A DNA stretch of 44,950 nucleotides, taken from positions 1 through 44,950 of the IMG/VR virus record IMGVR_UViG_3300045283_000039. One strand, written 5' to 3'. Under the pieces are notes generated by a model. The model ran no database searches. It worked only from the letters and a program-made list of their open reading frames with translations, and was not told where the DNA came from. The position numbers were made by a program, and so were the translations under genes. Positions 29,713 through 36,409 of this stretch are shown here, in pieces. Within the stretch, counting starts at the first letter, position 1. Every line of letters starts with the position of its first letter. The stretch comes from a virus.

Positions 29713-29734
29713 GTAAAATCCGACTGAGTGTCGG
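29713..29734 (-). terminator. Weak intrinsic terminator before terS
   Basis: The 5-bp stem CCGAC/GTCGG with a 5-nt loop is followed by ATTTTA on the minus strand. It is short, so read-through is likely. It separates the P2 operon from the packaging genes. Confidence 0.45.
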
Positions 29735-29778
29735 CAGACCTGTGTTCCGTGGCATCGCCAATAAAAGATTCCTTGAAT

Positions 29779-29922
29779 TTATTCTGTAGCGCAGAGCCAG
29801 TACGTTATGCCTACCATGATGGGATAGCCAATGAGTAGCCCGGCCAGCGCTATGTAGTCACGATCATATACACACTCAATGATACATGTGTTGACTAATG
29901 CTATTGCCTTATTGATGTGCAT
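29779..29922 (-). CDS. 47-aa membrane protein
   Basis: The ORF MHINKAIALVNTCIIECVYD... starts at 29922 inside the end of gene 29901-30128. It carries one membrane helix (about residues 22-44, RDYIALAGLLIGYPIMVGIT) and ends LCATE. It has a short overlap with its neighbour and nothing else between it and the terminator. Role unknown. Confidence 0.5.
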   Translation of the reverse strand: MHINKAIALVNTCIIECVYDRDYIALAGLLIGYPIMVGITYWLCATE

Positions 29923-30128
29923 GGCTTGTTGCTATCATGCTCGCCTACCTTATACGCCACGCTGCCTGTGTTGAGTGATGATGTAATAACTCCTATATGA
30001 TCGCCTTGTGTTGGATGGTAGCGCACTAGTAAGTTCTTGCCCTGATGTGTTACTACGTCAGGTAGGTTGATACCGCAGTCCATGCACTTGCCCTTACCAT
30101 CTGCTATATGTGTGAGGCAGGTAATCAC
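29901..30128 (-). CDS. Small CxxC protein
   Basis: This 75-aa protein, MITCLTHIADGKGKCMDCGI, has a CxxC pair plus C4 and beta-rich remainder (KNLLVRYHPTQGDHIGVITS). It may bind zinc. ATGA overlap with the upstream gene stop. Unknown function; same operon as 30125-30322. Confidence 0.55.
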   Translation of the reverse strand: MITCLTHIADGKGKCMDCGINLPDVVTHQGKNLLVRYHPTQGDHIGVITSSLNTGSVAYKVGEHDSNKPCTSIRQ

Positions 30129-30322
30129 GGCTCGAACCTGCTAATGCGATTAAGTAGCACTAATGAGTATAGGTTCATCACCTGATACTGGATTGTTAGC
30201 GCTAGCTGTTCGATAGGTGGCACTGAATCAAATTGGATCGATGAAATAAATGCGTTGAGTCGCTCGGCCTTTTTATCTAACTCTTTCTTCTCTTTAATTA
30301 CTCTGCGTTGATATGCTTTCAT
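30125..30322 (-). CDS. Small helical phage protein
   Basis: This 65-aa protein, MKAYQRRVIKEKKELDKKAE, is followed by RLNAFISSIQFDSVPPIEQL. The pattern of a basic N-terminal helix then a hydrophobic helix (LALTIQYQVMNLYSLVLL) is shared by small conserved phage proteins of unknown role that contact other proteins. Overlaps neighbours by 4 bp on one side. Confidence 0.6.
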   Translation of the reverse strand: MKAYQRRVIKEKKELDKKAERLNAFISSIQFDSVPPIEQLALTIQYQVMNLYSLVLLNRISRFEP

Positions 30323-30456
30323 TGTTTGAATTTCTCTTGTGCTGCTTTTACTGCAATGTTAATAACCATCATTGCTATTGAGTGGTCAAGGTCGCTCTTG
30401 CTCTGATGCCAAGCTCAACGCAATAACATTGCCACGTCTACCCGAACGACTTTCAT
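30319..30456 (-). pseudogene. 45-codon ORF interrupted by an in-frame TGA
   Basis: From ATG 30456 (overlapping the methyltransferase stop) the frame reads MKVVRVDVAMLLR, then TGA (30417-30415), then AWHQSKSDLDHSIAMMVINI AVKAAQEKFKQ and TGA, which overlaps the next ATG. Both flanking ATGA joins are kept, so a 45-codon gene seems broken by one stop. It could be a real mutation, a sequencing error, or recoding. Internal starts (ATG ATG before VINIAV) might make a shorter peptide. Confidence 0.5.
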
Positions 30457-31013
30457 AACCTACTTATCCAACACCGGCCAACGCCTACAGTCTCGTAACT
30501 TCCGAGTGTGTCCATTATGGCTCGATGCACGCTGCCGTAATCAATGTCATGCCCGGCCATTAGTCCACCGGGCTTGATTTTGGATCGCCACGCCTTGATG
30601 TCAGCCGTCAGCGCTGGCTGTGTGTGGTTGCCGTCAAAGAAGATGGCATCTAGCGAGTGATCCGGCCACGTTTTAGCTAGTGACACGCTATCGCTAATGA
30701 ATGTGCTGAGTTGCGGATAATTAAATTGCGACACATTGTGAATGAATGTTCCGTAAATACTGCCGCCATGCTCGGCTACGATCTTGAGTTGGTTGCCGTC
30801 ATTGTCACTAGAGCCGTGAAATGTATCGATGGCAATTATCTCAGGATGTCTTTTGTAAATTCTGATCTGCTCAATTAGCGCTCCAATACTCCTGCCTTGC
30901 CACACACCAATCTCGGCAATTTTACCGCCTAACATTGGCAATGACTCAACGATGATGCGGTATGCTTCAGCGTCCGCGTCGGTAAACCAGCCGTCAATCT
31001 TTCGCCAGTCCAT
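30453..31013 (-). CDS. Class I SAM-dependent methyltransferase (Methyltransf_24-like)
   Basis: From ATG 31013 this is 186 aa. The SAM-binding motif I is KIAEIGVWQGRSIGAL, with an acidic AIDTFHG after it. The catalytic region is DAIFFDGNHTQPALTADIKA followed by LKPGG-like KIKPGGLMAGHDID. Such enzymes may modify sugars or small molecules. An upstream ATG at 31082 would overlap the previous gene by 89 bp. The substrate is unknown. Confidence 0.75.
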   Translation of the reverse strand: MDWRKIDGWFTDADAEAYRIIVESLPMLGGKIAEIGVWQGRSIGALIEQIRIYKRHPEIIAIDTFHGSSDNDGNQLKIVAEHGGSIYGTFIHNVSQFNYPQLSTFISDSVSLAKTWPDHSLDAIFFDGNHTQPALTADIKAWRSKIKPGGLMAGHDIDYGSVHRAIMDTLGSYETVGVGRCWISRL

Positions 31014-31665
31014 CTCTAAGTAGTAAAGTTTGGCCGTCGCCGCCGTGTAACAACTGCTCGATGCCTTGGCGTGTGCCGACAAGCCGCTCTAAACGCTTGC
31101 GTAATTCTCTTATGCCGCGCTGCACGCCAATAAGTCCTTCCCATAACTGCTCGTTGTAATCAATTAGCCAGCCGCCGTCATGTGTTTTCATTGGTGCCCT
31201 TAGCGGTAATCCTGTTAGCCTGATCTTACTGCCTATTCCACGATTCCATCTGTAGCCGTCGCCAAAATGATCCATTGATGCCTTGCGATGCTCTGGATCA
31301 ACGTCCCAATCCACTTTGTATAACTCGCCGGTAGGGCTTCGTGATAACAAGTAGCGCTCTAGTTGCAATTCGATACCCTGTGATTCTGGCTCATCGGCAC
31401 TCGGCTCTTTTATCGCTACTTCGATCATTGGATGCCATTGCATTGTAATCCAATGCTCTGCTTTATCTGACATTTTTTTTCGCAGCATGGACACATCGGG
31501 CGCTTCAAATTGTTCTTCAAGAAATAAAGCTACAAACTTTGTGCCTCGCAAATAAATGTCCGCGCTTAATCCTGAGCGCTCATGCCGCCAAGTCTGAACC
31601 TTGCGGTCGCCCTTCATCTTGGTTATGGCGAAATGCCTGCTCCAATCTGTGTCTGTGTTGTTCAT
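30994..31665 (-). CDS. Hypothetical protein with A8 run
   Basis: This 223-aa protein is beta-rich in the N-terminal part (TWRHERSGLSADIYLRGTKF; ALFLEEQFEAPDVSMLRKKM) with an Arg/Glu-rich C-terminal helix (GIRELRKRLERLVGTRQGIE). It overlaps the methyltransferase start. A strong hairpin lies upstream of its ATG. No family recognised. Confidence 0.6.
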   Translation of the reverse strand: MNNTDTDWSRHFAITKMKGDRKVQTWRHERSGLSADIYLRGTKFVALFLEEQFEAPDVSMLRKKMSDKAEHWITMQWHPMIEVAIKEPSADEPESQGIELQLERYLLSRSPTGELYKVDWDVDPEHRKASMDHFGDGYRWNRGIGSKIRLTGLPLRAPMKTHDGGWLIDYNEQLWEGLIGVQRGIRELRKRLERLVGTRQGIEQLLHGGDGQTLLLRDGLAKD

Positions 31666-31679
31666 GTCTAGTCTCTATA

Positions 31680-31705
31680 CACTGCCGTCGCTTTCGTCGG
31701 CAGTG
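31680..31705 (-). promoter_or_regulatory. Strong hairpin between ParB-like gene and gene 30994-31665
   Basis: On the minus strand, CACTGCCG A CG AAAG CG A CGGCAGTG forms an 8-bp stem, an A-A mismatch, 2 more pairs and a 4-nt loop. No T-run follows. It sits 15 bp before the next ATG, so it may be an RNA-processing site or translational switch, or a protein-binding palindrome. Confidence 0.55.
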
Positions 31706-31714
31706 GGTTAGGGA

Positions 31715-32536
31715 TTAGTACCCGGTGATGCGATCCAAGTTATTGTAGAGCGTAACGAATGGCTCTAGCATTTTGACCCATCGTTGTTTCTCCTTGTTGT
31801 CGCACTTCGCGACAATCTTGAATACACCCCCGGACTTAACAGACTCATTAGCCGCCTCGATTGCTTCTTCGGCAGCGTCCATGTGTGCCTGTTCGTCAGC
31901 ATCCGGCTGATACGGCGGTGGCTCAGGCTTGGATTTCTTTTTGCTCTTGCCACTCGTGGCCTTCTTAGGTGCCTTCCTTTTCTTGGGAGTGAGTTTCTGA
32001 ACCTTCAAGCGTAGCACCTTTGTTGTCGGCGCTTCGCCTTTCTCGGCTTGTTTGCCGACTTCCTTCAGAACTACATCCATCTTATCATCAGGCAACCGCA
32101 GGATTTCTCTGTGCGCCGTGAATGACAGTGCGGCTTGCCGCTTAGCTGCGGGTATCCGTCGCGACGCTTCAGCGTAGCCCTTGAGTGTGCTGAGCGCGCG
32201 ATGCGTCTGATTGAGCGCCACTGTGTATTTGTCGCCCCACTTCGTTTGACTGAAGTTGAGAACATCACCGATCATAAATCCAACGTGATCGGACATCTGA
32301 GTCGTGTAGTCCAATACCGCTAGCGATTCCTCGATGGTTGTGTCTTGCGACAATTCCAATCCAAGATTTCCTTCGAGAATCGTGACGCGATCCGTCAAGA
32401 TTTCTTGGATTGAGCGAGTCAATGGTTCGAGAACCACCGGCTCAGGTTTTACTTTCTTTAGCTCGTCTTGCGCCTTTTTGATTTCGTCAGCGCCAGCCGA
32501 TAGCTTGTCTTTGTTGTTTTTCTTTTTCTTAGCCAT
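31715..32536 (-). CDS. ParB/HTH-like DNA-binding protein
   Basis: This 273-aa protein is very basic at both ends: MAKKKKNNKDKL at the start, then KLTPKKRKAPKKATSGKSKK near 190. The middle, TLKGYAEASRRIPAAKRQAA followed by LSFTAHREILRLPDDKMDVV, matches the look of helix-turn-helix modules (LS-x-x-H-x-E-V-x-x-L-P type) seen in plasmid and phage ParB-like or regulator proteins. It is a candidate reader of the 16-bp palindromes. Function inferred. Confidence 0.55.
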   Translation of the reverse strand: MAKKKKNNKDKLSAGADEIKKAQDELKKVKPEPVVLEPLTRSIQEILTDRVTILEGNLGLELSQDTTIEESLAVLDYTTQMSDHVGFMIGDVLNFSQTKWGDKYTVALNQTHRALSTLKGYAEASRRIPAAKRQAALSFTAHREILRLPDDKMDVVLKEVGKQAEKGEAPTTKVLRLKVQKLTPKKRKAPKKATSGKSKKKSKPEPPPYQPDADEQAHMDAAEEAIEAANESVKSGGVFKIVAKCDNKEKQRWVKMLEPFVTLYNNLDRITGY

Positions 32537-32551
32537 ATAGCTTTCTGTGTT

Positions 32552-32908
32552 TTAACTTCTCTGCGCCGTTGCGATCCGTCGCGGTTGGCGCTTATCCGCG
32601 CACGGTGAAATGTGTTTGTCTCGCCAGCCTTGTAACAAGAGCAGCCCCGATGCTTGCGGGTTAAATTGTCTGCGGACAACCCAATCGTAAACTTGGTTGT
32701 AATTACGGCCTATGTCGCTAGCCAAGTCTGCGACTGTTTTACCGTCGCGCTTTAGAATTGCAAGAATCTCGTTGAGTAACTTGGTTACTTGGTTCTTGAG
32801 ATGCCCTTTCATAGTGGTTGTATTATCGTGCGGTGTTGGTAGTAATGCAAATAGTTTTCTACGCTCATCTTCGGCGCTCATTAGTAGTGACGGGAAGGAT
32901 TCGCTCAT
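32552..32908 (-). CDS. HTH DNA-binding protein
   Basis: In this 118-aa protein, residues about 45-95 form an XRE-like helix-turn-helix: LNEILAILKRDGKTVADLAS then DIGRNYNQVYDWVVRRQFNP. Polar ends include TPHDNTTTMKG and KRQPRRIATAQRS. It may repress or activate early operons. A second candidate binder for the palindromes. Overlaps the next upstream gene by 4 bp. Confidence 0.6.
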   Translation of the reverse strand: MSESFPSLLMSAEDERRKLFALLPTPHDNTTTMKGHLKNQVTKLLNEILAILKRDGKTVADLASDIGRNYNQVYDWVVRRQFNPQASGLLLLQGWRDKHISPCADKRQPRRIATAQRS

Positions 32909-33777
32909 GTTATTGGATCGCCCGGCTGCCAGTTACTCGGCTCAAGTATCCGATAAATTTGTTTGCCACCTTCGTCTCGCCATTCCTTCGGCCCCACCCA
33001 TGTTGCCTTAACAAAGATTCGTTTGCCGCGAGCGAATTTGTATCGCTCATGTTTTAATGTCTTATAGTGCGCCCGGCGATTGTGAGCCATGCGAACTAAC
33101 TCAGCGCTGGTATCGTTGGCGATACGCGCGCCATGTCCAACCGTCGCCTTGTTCGCTGGATGGCCGTGACTGATTAGAGTGTAGTGTGTTCTAGCCTTGC
33201 GCCATTGAACGCTTCGGCCCGGCTCATCAGGCGCTACGGTCGCCATGTGGATGTTTGGCGACATTGAATCAACACTAAAGGCCACGACGCTTCCAACTAA
33301 CTGTCGATATATTTCAAAGTAAGCATCATCCAGTTGAGAATCTTTAACGTTCGCTCGTATTTTGATATTCCATCGTTTGTCACGGTCGCTCCATAGCGCT
33401 ATGTCAAAGTCACCCGACTTTCGGCCAAATTCAAAATAGAACAATACATTCTTTCCGACTCGATGCTTGGTATCCAGTACCCTGAAGTAGATTCTACCTG
33501 AAGAAGTGAACGCCATTAACTGATAACGGATTCCAACCGGGATTTCGCTACTCTTATTTCGCAAAATGATTTCCATTCGCAAGATTGGAAACGGCAGCTT
33601 GAAATCGGAGTATTCTCCGTCGGGATCGGATTTAGCAAGTGACTGGATGTTATCGTAGACGTGGTCGTGAACCGCCGTATATTCAAACAATGGCGCAACA
33701 CAAGCCTTCTCGTAGTCAGCCCTGCCTTCAGCCGTAGCGACTACCGCGAAGTGTTCATTAAATGTAATCAGGTTCAT
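32905..33777 (-). CDS. Conserved-type phage hypothetical protein
   Basis: This 290-aa protein has a mixed fold N-terminus with beta strands (LPFPILRMEIILRNKSSEIP; GKNVLFYFEFGRKSGDFDIA) and a C-terminal basic region (MAHNRRAHYKTLKHERYKFA; KRIFVKATWVGPKEWRDEGG). The C-terminal basic block recurs in phage and plasmid proteins of unknown function. Palindrome copy 9 encodes RIANDT near residue 220. ATGA overlap at both ends. Confidence 0.6.
   Translation of the reverse strand: MNLITFNEHFAVVATAEGRADYEKACVAPLFEYTAVHDHVYDNIQSLAKSDPDGEYSDFKLPFPILRMEIILRNKSSEIPVGIRYQLMAFTSSGRIYFRVLDTKHRVGKNVLFYFEFGRKSGDFDIALWSDRDKRWNIKIRANVKDSQLDDAYFEIYRQLVGSVVAFSVDSMSPNIHMATVAPDEPGRSVQWRKARTHYTLISHGHPANKATVGHGARIANDTSAELVRMAHNRRAHYKTLKHERYKFARGKRIFVKATWVGPKEWRDEGGKQIYRILEPSNWQPGDPIT
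33110..33125. repeat. Dispersed palindrome copy 9 (in CDS)
   Basis: GTATCG-TTGG-CGATAC lies in gene 32905-33777. The minus strand encodes R-I-A-N-D-T. Confidence 0.9.
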
Positions 33778-34169
33778 GGCGTGAACTTGGTTAGCATTAG
33801 CCTCATTCGGATTAACTCGATAAGGTCTGCATCCCTGAATGCGTAGCCGTCATCTATACCTAAACAATAGATCGGCTTGTCTGTCATTGTGCGAAGTGCC
33901 TCGCAATGCCACGGCTCGAAGCAGACAATTTCATCCGCCCATTCTACTAGCCGTCGCGAGATAGGCACGAGCGATAGATCGCCGCGTATCCCACAGGCCC
34001 GCGTGTTGCAATTGTATGAATGGCTCAGCACTTCGGCTGCCGTCGCGCTGCGTAGGATGCCGCCAGTGCAGACGCAGAGCACCCGCTTGTATTTGCCTTG
34101 ATAAGCGTTGTGGAGATTACCCGGCAATCCGTTCTCCATGAGTTGTGTTTGTGTCATTTTGGTGTTCAT
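33774..34169 (-). CDS. Low-molecular-weight protein-tyrosine-phosphatase-like protein
   Basis: In this 131-aa protein the P-loop motif C-x5-R is present: C34-TGGIL-R40 in RVLCVCTGGILRSATAAEVL. A possible acid is in LGIDDGYAFRD. It lacks the usual DP-Y tail, so activity or substrate may differ. Position next to a small basic protein and IrrE-like peptidase suggests host signalling or takeover. Overlaps its neighbours by 4 bp at both ends. Confidence 0.65.
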   Translation of the reverse strand: MNTKMTQTQLMENGLPGNLHNAYQGKYKRVLCVCTGGILRSATAAEVLSHSYNCNTRACGIRGDLSLVPISRRLVEWADEIVCFEPWHCEALRTMTDKPIYCLGIDDGYAFRDADLIELIRMRLMLTKFTP

Positions 34170-34333
34170 AGTTTTCCGTCTGAGATTTTACGTTGTAGTT
34201 TCTTGCGCCAGCGATTAACGACTTCGTACGATCGGCCACTAATTACGCGGGAATGATTCATCCAGACTATCCTAAAGTAATATCCGCCGTCGCGCTTAAA
34301 TAAGCCTAACACTCTCAGTGCTTTTTCTCTCAT
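34166..34333 (-). CDS. 55-aa basic protein (missed small ORF)
   Basis: MREKALRVLGLFKRDGGYYF continues with RIVWMNHSRVISGRSYEVVN and a basic end, RWRKKLQRKI. Start 34333, TGA overlapping the next ATG at 34169. The ORF fills an otherwise empty 165-bp gap. It looks like a small winged-helix or RNA-binding module, uncertain. Confidence 0.6.
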   Translation of the reverse strand: MREKALRVLGLFKRDGGYYFRIVWMNHSRVISGRSYEVVNRWRKKLQRKISDGKL

Positions 34334-34340
34334 AAGATTT

Positions 34341-34367
34341 CTGCGGCCTGCTCATAACAAGCCGCAG
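34341..34367 (-). promoter_or_regulatory. Hairpin around the stop of gene 34352-34558
   Basis: A 7-bp stem CTGCGGC/GCCGCAG with a 13-nt loop encloses the stop codon and lies 8 bp before ATG 34333. No T-run. It may modulate coupling between the two genes. Confidence 0.4.
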
Positions 34368-34558
34368 TGTACCTTACGCGGCCTTAGTTGATCCCGCTTC
34401 CATGTTTGGCAGCGTCCATTTGGACGCACGACCACCACTTTGTCTGTAATTCCGCCGCGCGGCCCTTCAATGCGTTTACAGTCACGCACTACTTCACAAT
34501 GTATTTCTTCGCGAAGTGAGCCGTCGCCCAATTTAACTGCTTGTTCTTTTGTTATCAT
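34352..34558 (-). CDS. Small basic protein
   Basis: This 68-aa protein, DGSLREEIHCEVVRDCKRIE, is followed by KVVVVRPNGRCQTWKRDQLR. The strands and the TWKRDQLRPRK end recall small SH3-like phage proteins with unknown role. Its ATG abuts the IrrE-like gene stop. No catalytic motif. Confidence 0.55.
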   Translation of the reverse strand: MITKEQAVKLGDGSLREEIHCEVVRDCKRIEGPRGGITDKVVVVRPNGRCQTWKRDQLRPRKVHCGLL

Positions 34559-34978
34559 TTAGTATTTCCCCTCTTGTTTGTCTGTGTAGGTTGAAAGTGC
34601 GTCAATTATCATCAGGTAAACTTCGTCTGTTGGCTCTTGCATGGAATGCTCAAGCGCCCATTCCCATGCCGCGATTTCGTTCTCGACTACCGTCGCTAAA
34701 TCCTCTATTGCGTTCCTGTGGCCTAGCGCTTGGTGTCCTATTTCGTGTAGTCCGACAAAATATAGAATCAGTGGATCATCGCTTTCGTCTGTATCGATCC
34801 ACATAACGCGCTCGCCCGTTTTTGCATTCTCCGCAGAAAACGAATTGCAGACCATTAGCCGTACTGGATTATTGGTTGCCAGCGCTTCCATGAGAGTGTG
34901 CCACTGTGCTTCCGGCTCATCGAGTATCCGAATGCCGTTTGCTTTAGCCAAGTATTCTATGTGTGCTTGTGTGTTCAT
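34559..34978 (-). CDS. IrrE-like zinc metallopeptidase
   Basis: This 139-aa protein has the zinc site HEIGH at 78-82 (FVGLHEIGHQALGH) and a downstream glutamate in VENEIAAWEWALEH that fits the third ligand of ImmA/IrrE proteases. These often cleave repressors. In a phage early operon it could target a host or competing-phage regulator. The motif is clear; the target is unknown. Confidence 0.75.
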   Translation of the reverse strand: MNTQAHIEYLAKANGIRILDEPEAQWHTLMEALATNNPVRLMVCNSFSAENAKTGERVMWIDTDESDDPLILYFVGLHEIGHQALGHRNAIEDLATVVENEIAAWEWALEHSMQEPTDEVYLMIIDALSTYTDKQEGKY

Positions 34979-35239
34979 TTAAACGCTTTCCAGCTTGCTC
35001 CACGTCGCGTCAAGCTCGGCTTTGGCGGACTCGTGCGCTAAAACGATAGCCGCTCTTGCGTCGCGAATATGCTCGGTGACAACGTTAATGGCATTGTTTT
35101 TCTTCGCGTACCAAAGAGCCGAATTGATCCGCGATCTTTCTTCGTTAAGCATTGCGATCACGCGCGAATGCTCTGAGATTCTATTGCGAACTTCTGCCGT
35201 CGCACTATCGGCCTTGATTGCTTTGTCTATGTTGTTCAT
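34979..35239 (-). CDS. Small coiled-coil protein
   Basis: This 86-aa, charged, helical protein (ATAEVRNRISEHSRVIAMLN; IRDARAAIVLAHESAKAELD) has an Ala/Glu/Arg-rich heptad pattern. No other motif. It sits between the conserved 242-aa gene and the IrrE-like gene; function unknown. Confidence 0.55.
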   Translation of the reverse strand: MNNIDKAIKADSATAEVRNRISEHSRVIAMLNEERSRINSALWYAKKNNAINVVTEHIRDARAAIVLAHESAKAELDATWSKLESV

Positions 35240-35276
35240 TCGATCCTGCCGATCACCCTTAATCGGCAGACCCGAA

Positions 35277-36005
35277 TTAACTCGCCAGTCCTAACCGTCG
35301 CCGCATATATCGGCGCACCCATCGCACGATTTCTTTACGTGCTGAGTCCATCATCCAATTCTGCTGACCTTTAAGTGGATCAGTTACGCTATCGGTCTTG
35401 AACACCGACCAATACCATGCCGGGCCAGCCCCGCGTTCTCTCATCGCCGCGTATGCGAGACTTGGCACGACGTAACCCTCATCCATGTGGCCGATTAAGT
35501 GATCGGTTCCCATTACTTCGTTCCCTTTGTCGTCTCGAAACTGGCATCCGAAACAATCACCCGCGCCCGGCTTGTCCAGTGGTAGCGCCTTGCCGTATAG
35601 CTTCGCGTATTTGTCGATCCGCTTCAGCATGGCCCGGTCTTTTTCTTCAGTGTTCATCGGCGCTTGTGTCACCAATGCGCCCAATGAGTTGATTGTGTCG
35701 CCGTCGCTGAAGTGGACTTTGTTGGCCCATCCGCTGCCGTTGACCCAATACCACATGCTCCGGTTTTGAATGAGCCTGTAGCCATTTGGCAAGTACTCGT
35801 TCAATCGCGCCTTGGTTGTGACTGTGCGCCAGCCCCCGGTATTCACGCTGATCGATCCATCCGCACGATATGTGAGGATGTCCGTCGCGTGCAACCGAAT
35901 CGCGATCACGCCTTCGCCACGTCGCTCTGCGTACGTGTTGTTGGCGAGTTTCCGCCGCTCGCGATTGCGGCCCTGTAGTTGTTCGTCTAGTTGAGTGTAG
36001 TTCAT
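35277..36005 (-). CDS. Conserved phage protein of unknown function
   Basis: This 242-aa protein (RRKLANNTYAERRGEGVIAI; GSISVNTGGWRTVTTKARLN) has an N-terminal beta-rich domain of a kind often seen next to phage early genes. Later CFGCQFRDDKG carries a CxxC, and DSARKEIVRWVRRYMRRRLG is a basic tail. The start overlaps the previous stop. Unknown role; the domain type is recognised only by its general look. Confidence 0.6.
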   Translation of the reverse strand: MNYTQLDEQLQGRNRERRKLANNTYAERRGEGVIAIRLHATDILTYRADGSISVNTGGWRTVTTKARLNEYLPNGYRLIQNRSMWYWVNGSGWANKVHFSDGDTINSLGALVTQAPMNTEEKDRAMLKRIDKYAKLYGKALPLDKPGAGDCFGCQFRDDKGNEVMGTDHLIGHMDEGYVVPSLAYAAMRERGAGPAWYWSVFKTDSVTDPLKGQQNWMMDSARKEIVRWVRRYMRRRLGLAS

Positions 36006-36181
36006 AAAATTAGTTGCCCTTGTAGATTGAATGGCCCCACGAAATGATACGGGATCACTAGCCCGGAGCGCTTGTCCTGCTCCGGTGTCCGCTCATTGCG
36101 CGGCTCAGGCGTGGTTGATGTGTCACCGTTCTTGCGGGTATATTCGGAGATTGATCCGATTCCCATTCCTGAAGGTGGCAT
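36002..36181 (-). CDS. First gene of the P2 operon, small hydrophilic protein
   Basis: From ATG 36181 this is 59 aa, MPPSGMGIGSISEYTRKNGD, with an AAAGAG ribosome-site candidate. The ATG at 36199 would place the start 5 bp after the -10 box, making the message leaderless. The protein is polar with a KRSGLVIPYHFVG segment and no motif. Function unknown. Confidence 0.5.
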   Translation of the reverse strand: MPPSGMGIGSISEYTRKNGDTSTTPEPRNERTPEQDKRSGLVIPYHFVGPFNLQGQLIL

Positions 36182-36204
36182 CTCTTTCGTTATTATCATA
36201 CCCT

Positions 36205-36232
36205 AACTTAGCACTACTACCAAGGCTGTCAA
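36205..36232 (-). promoter_or_regulatory. Promoter P2
   Basis: On the minus strand TTGACA (36232-36227), 16-bp spacer, then TAAGTT (36210-36205), with TGC before the -10 box. The whole 29-bp block TTGACAGC...TTGGTAGT...TGC...TAAGTTA closely matches promoter P1 at 43862-43889. It starts the operon 36.2 to 29.8 kb. Confidence 0.75.
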
Positions 36233-36294
36233 CGACTCGCCTAAAGATTTCTTGCATCGCATCAGGTTGAATATCAGCCAGTTACAAACTATCG

Positions 36295-36318
36295 TAAAAA
36301 TAGTATCGTTGGCGATAC
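36295..36318 (-). terminator. Palindrome copy 10 acting as terminator
   Basis: GTATCG-TTGG-CGATAC hairpin (36303-36318) is followed on the minus strand by TATTTTTA. It is the only copy with a clear T-run and lies past the methyltransferase stop and a second hairpin, so it likely ends the P1 transcript. Confidence 0.55.
36303..36318. repeat. Dispersed palindrome copy 10 (intergenic)
   Basis: Same 16-bp element in the 210-bp gap between the methyltransferase and promoter P2. Confidence 0.9.
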
Positions 36319-36329
36319 GTGTGGGAATA

Positions 36330-36365
36330 GGTAGCCTACACGCACCGCAAGGTGCGCCACCTACC
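36330..36365 (-). promoter_or_regulatory. Two-part hairpin after the methyltransferase gene
   Basis: The + strand has GGTAG, an internal loop, then CGCACC-GCAA-GGTGCG, then CTACC. Inner 6-bp and outer 5-bp stems are plausible in RNA. It lies 45 bp past the gene end, directly before palindrome copy 10, so the two may act as a tandem stop or processing site. Confidence 0.5.
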
Positions 36366-36409
36366 GCCATGTGCCGCCGCCACAAGATAGCTTTCGCCGG
36401 GAGCGCTGC

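Noticed and set aside
31473-31480. In-frame A8 run in gene 30994-31665 as a frameshift site
   Set aside because: A -1 slip would stop after three codons and give no plausible product.
36203-36385. 60-aa frame containing IANDT between the methyltransferase and P2
   Set aside because: It overlaps promoter P2 and two hairpins, and has no coding features besides the palindrome.
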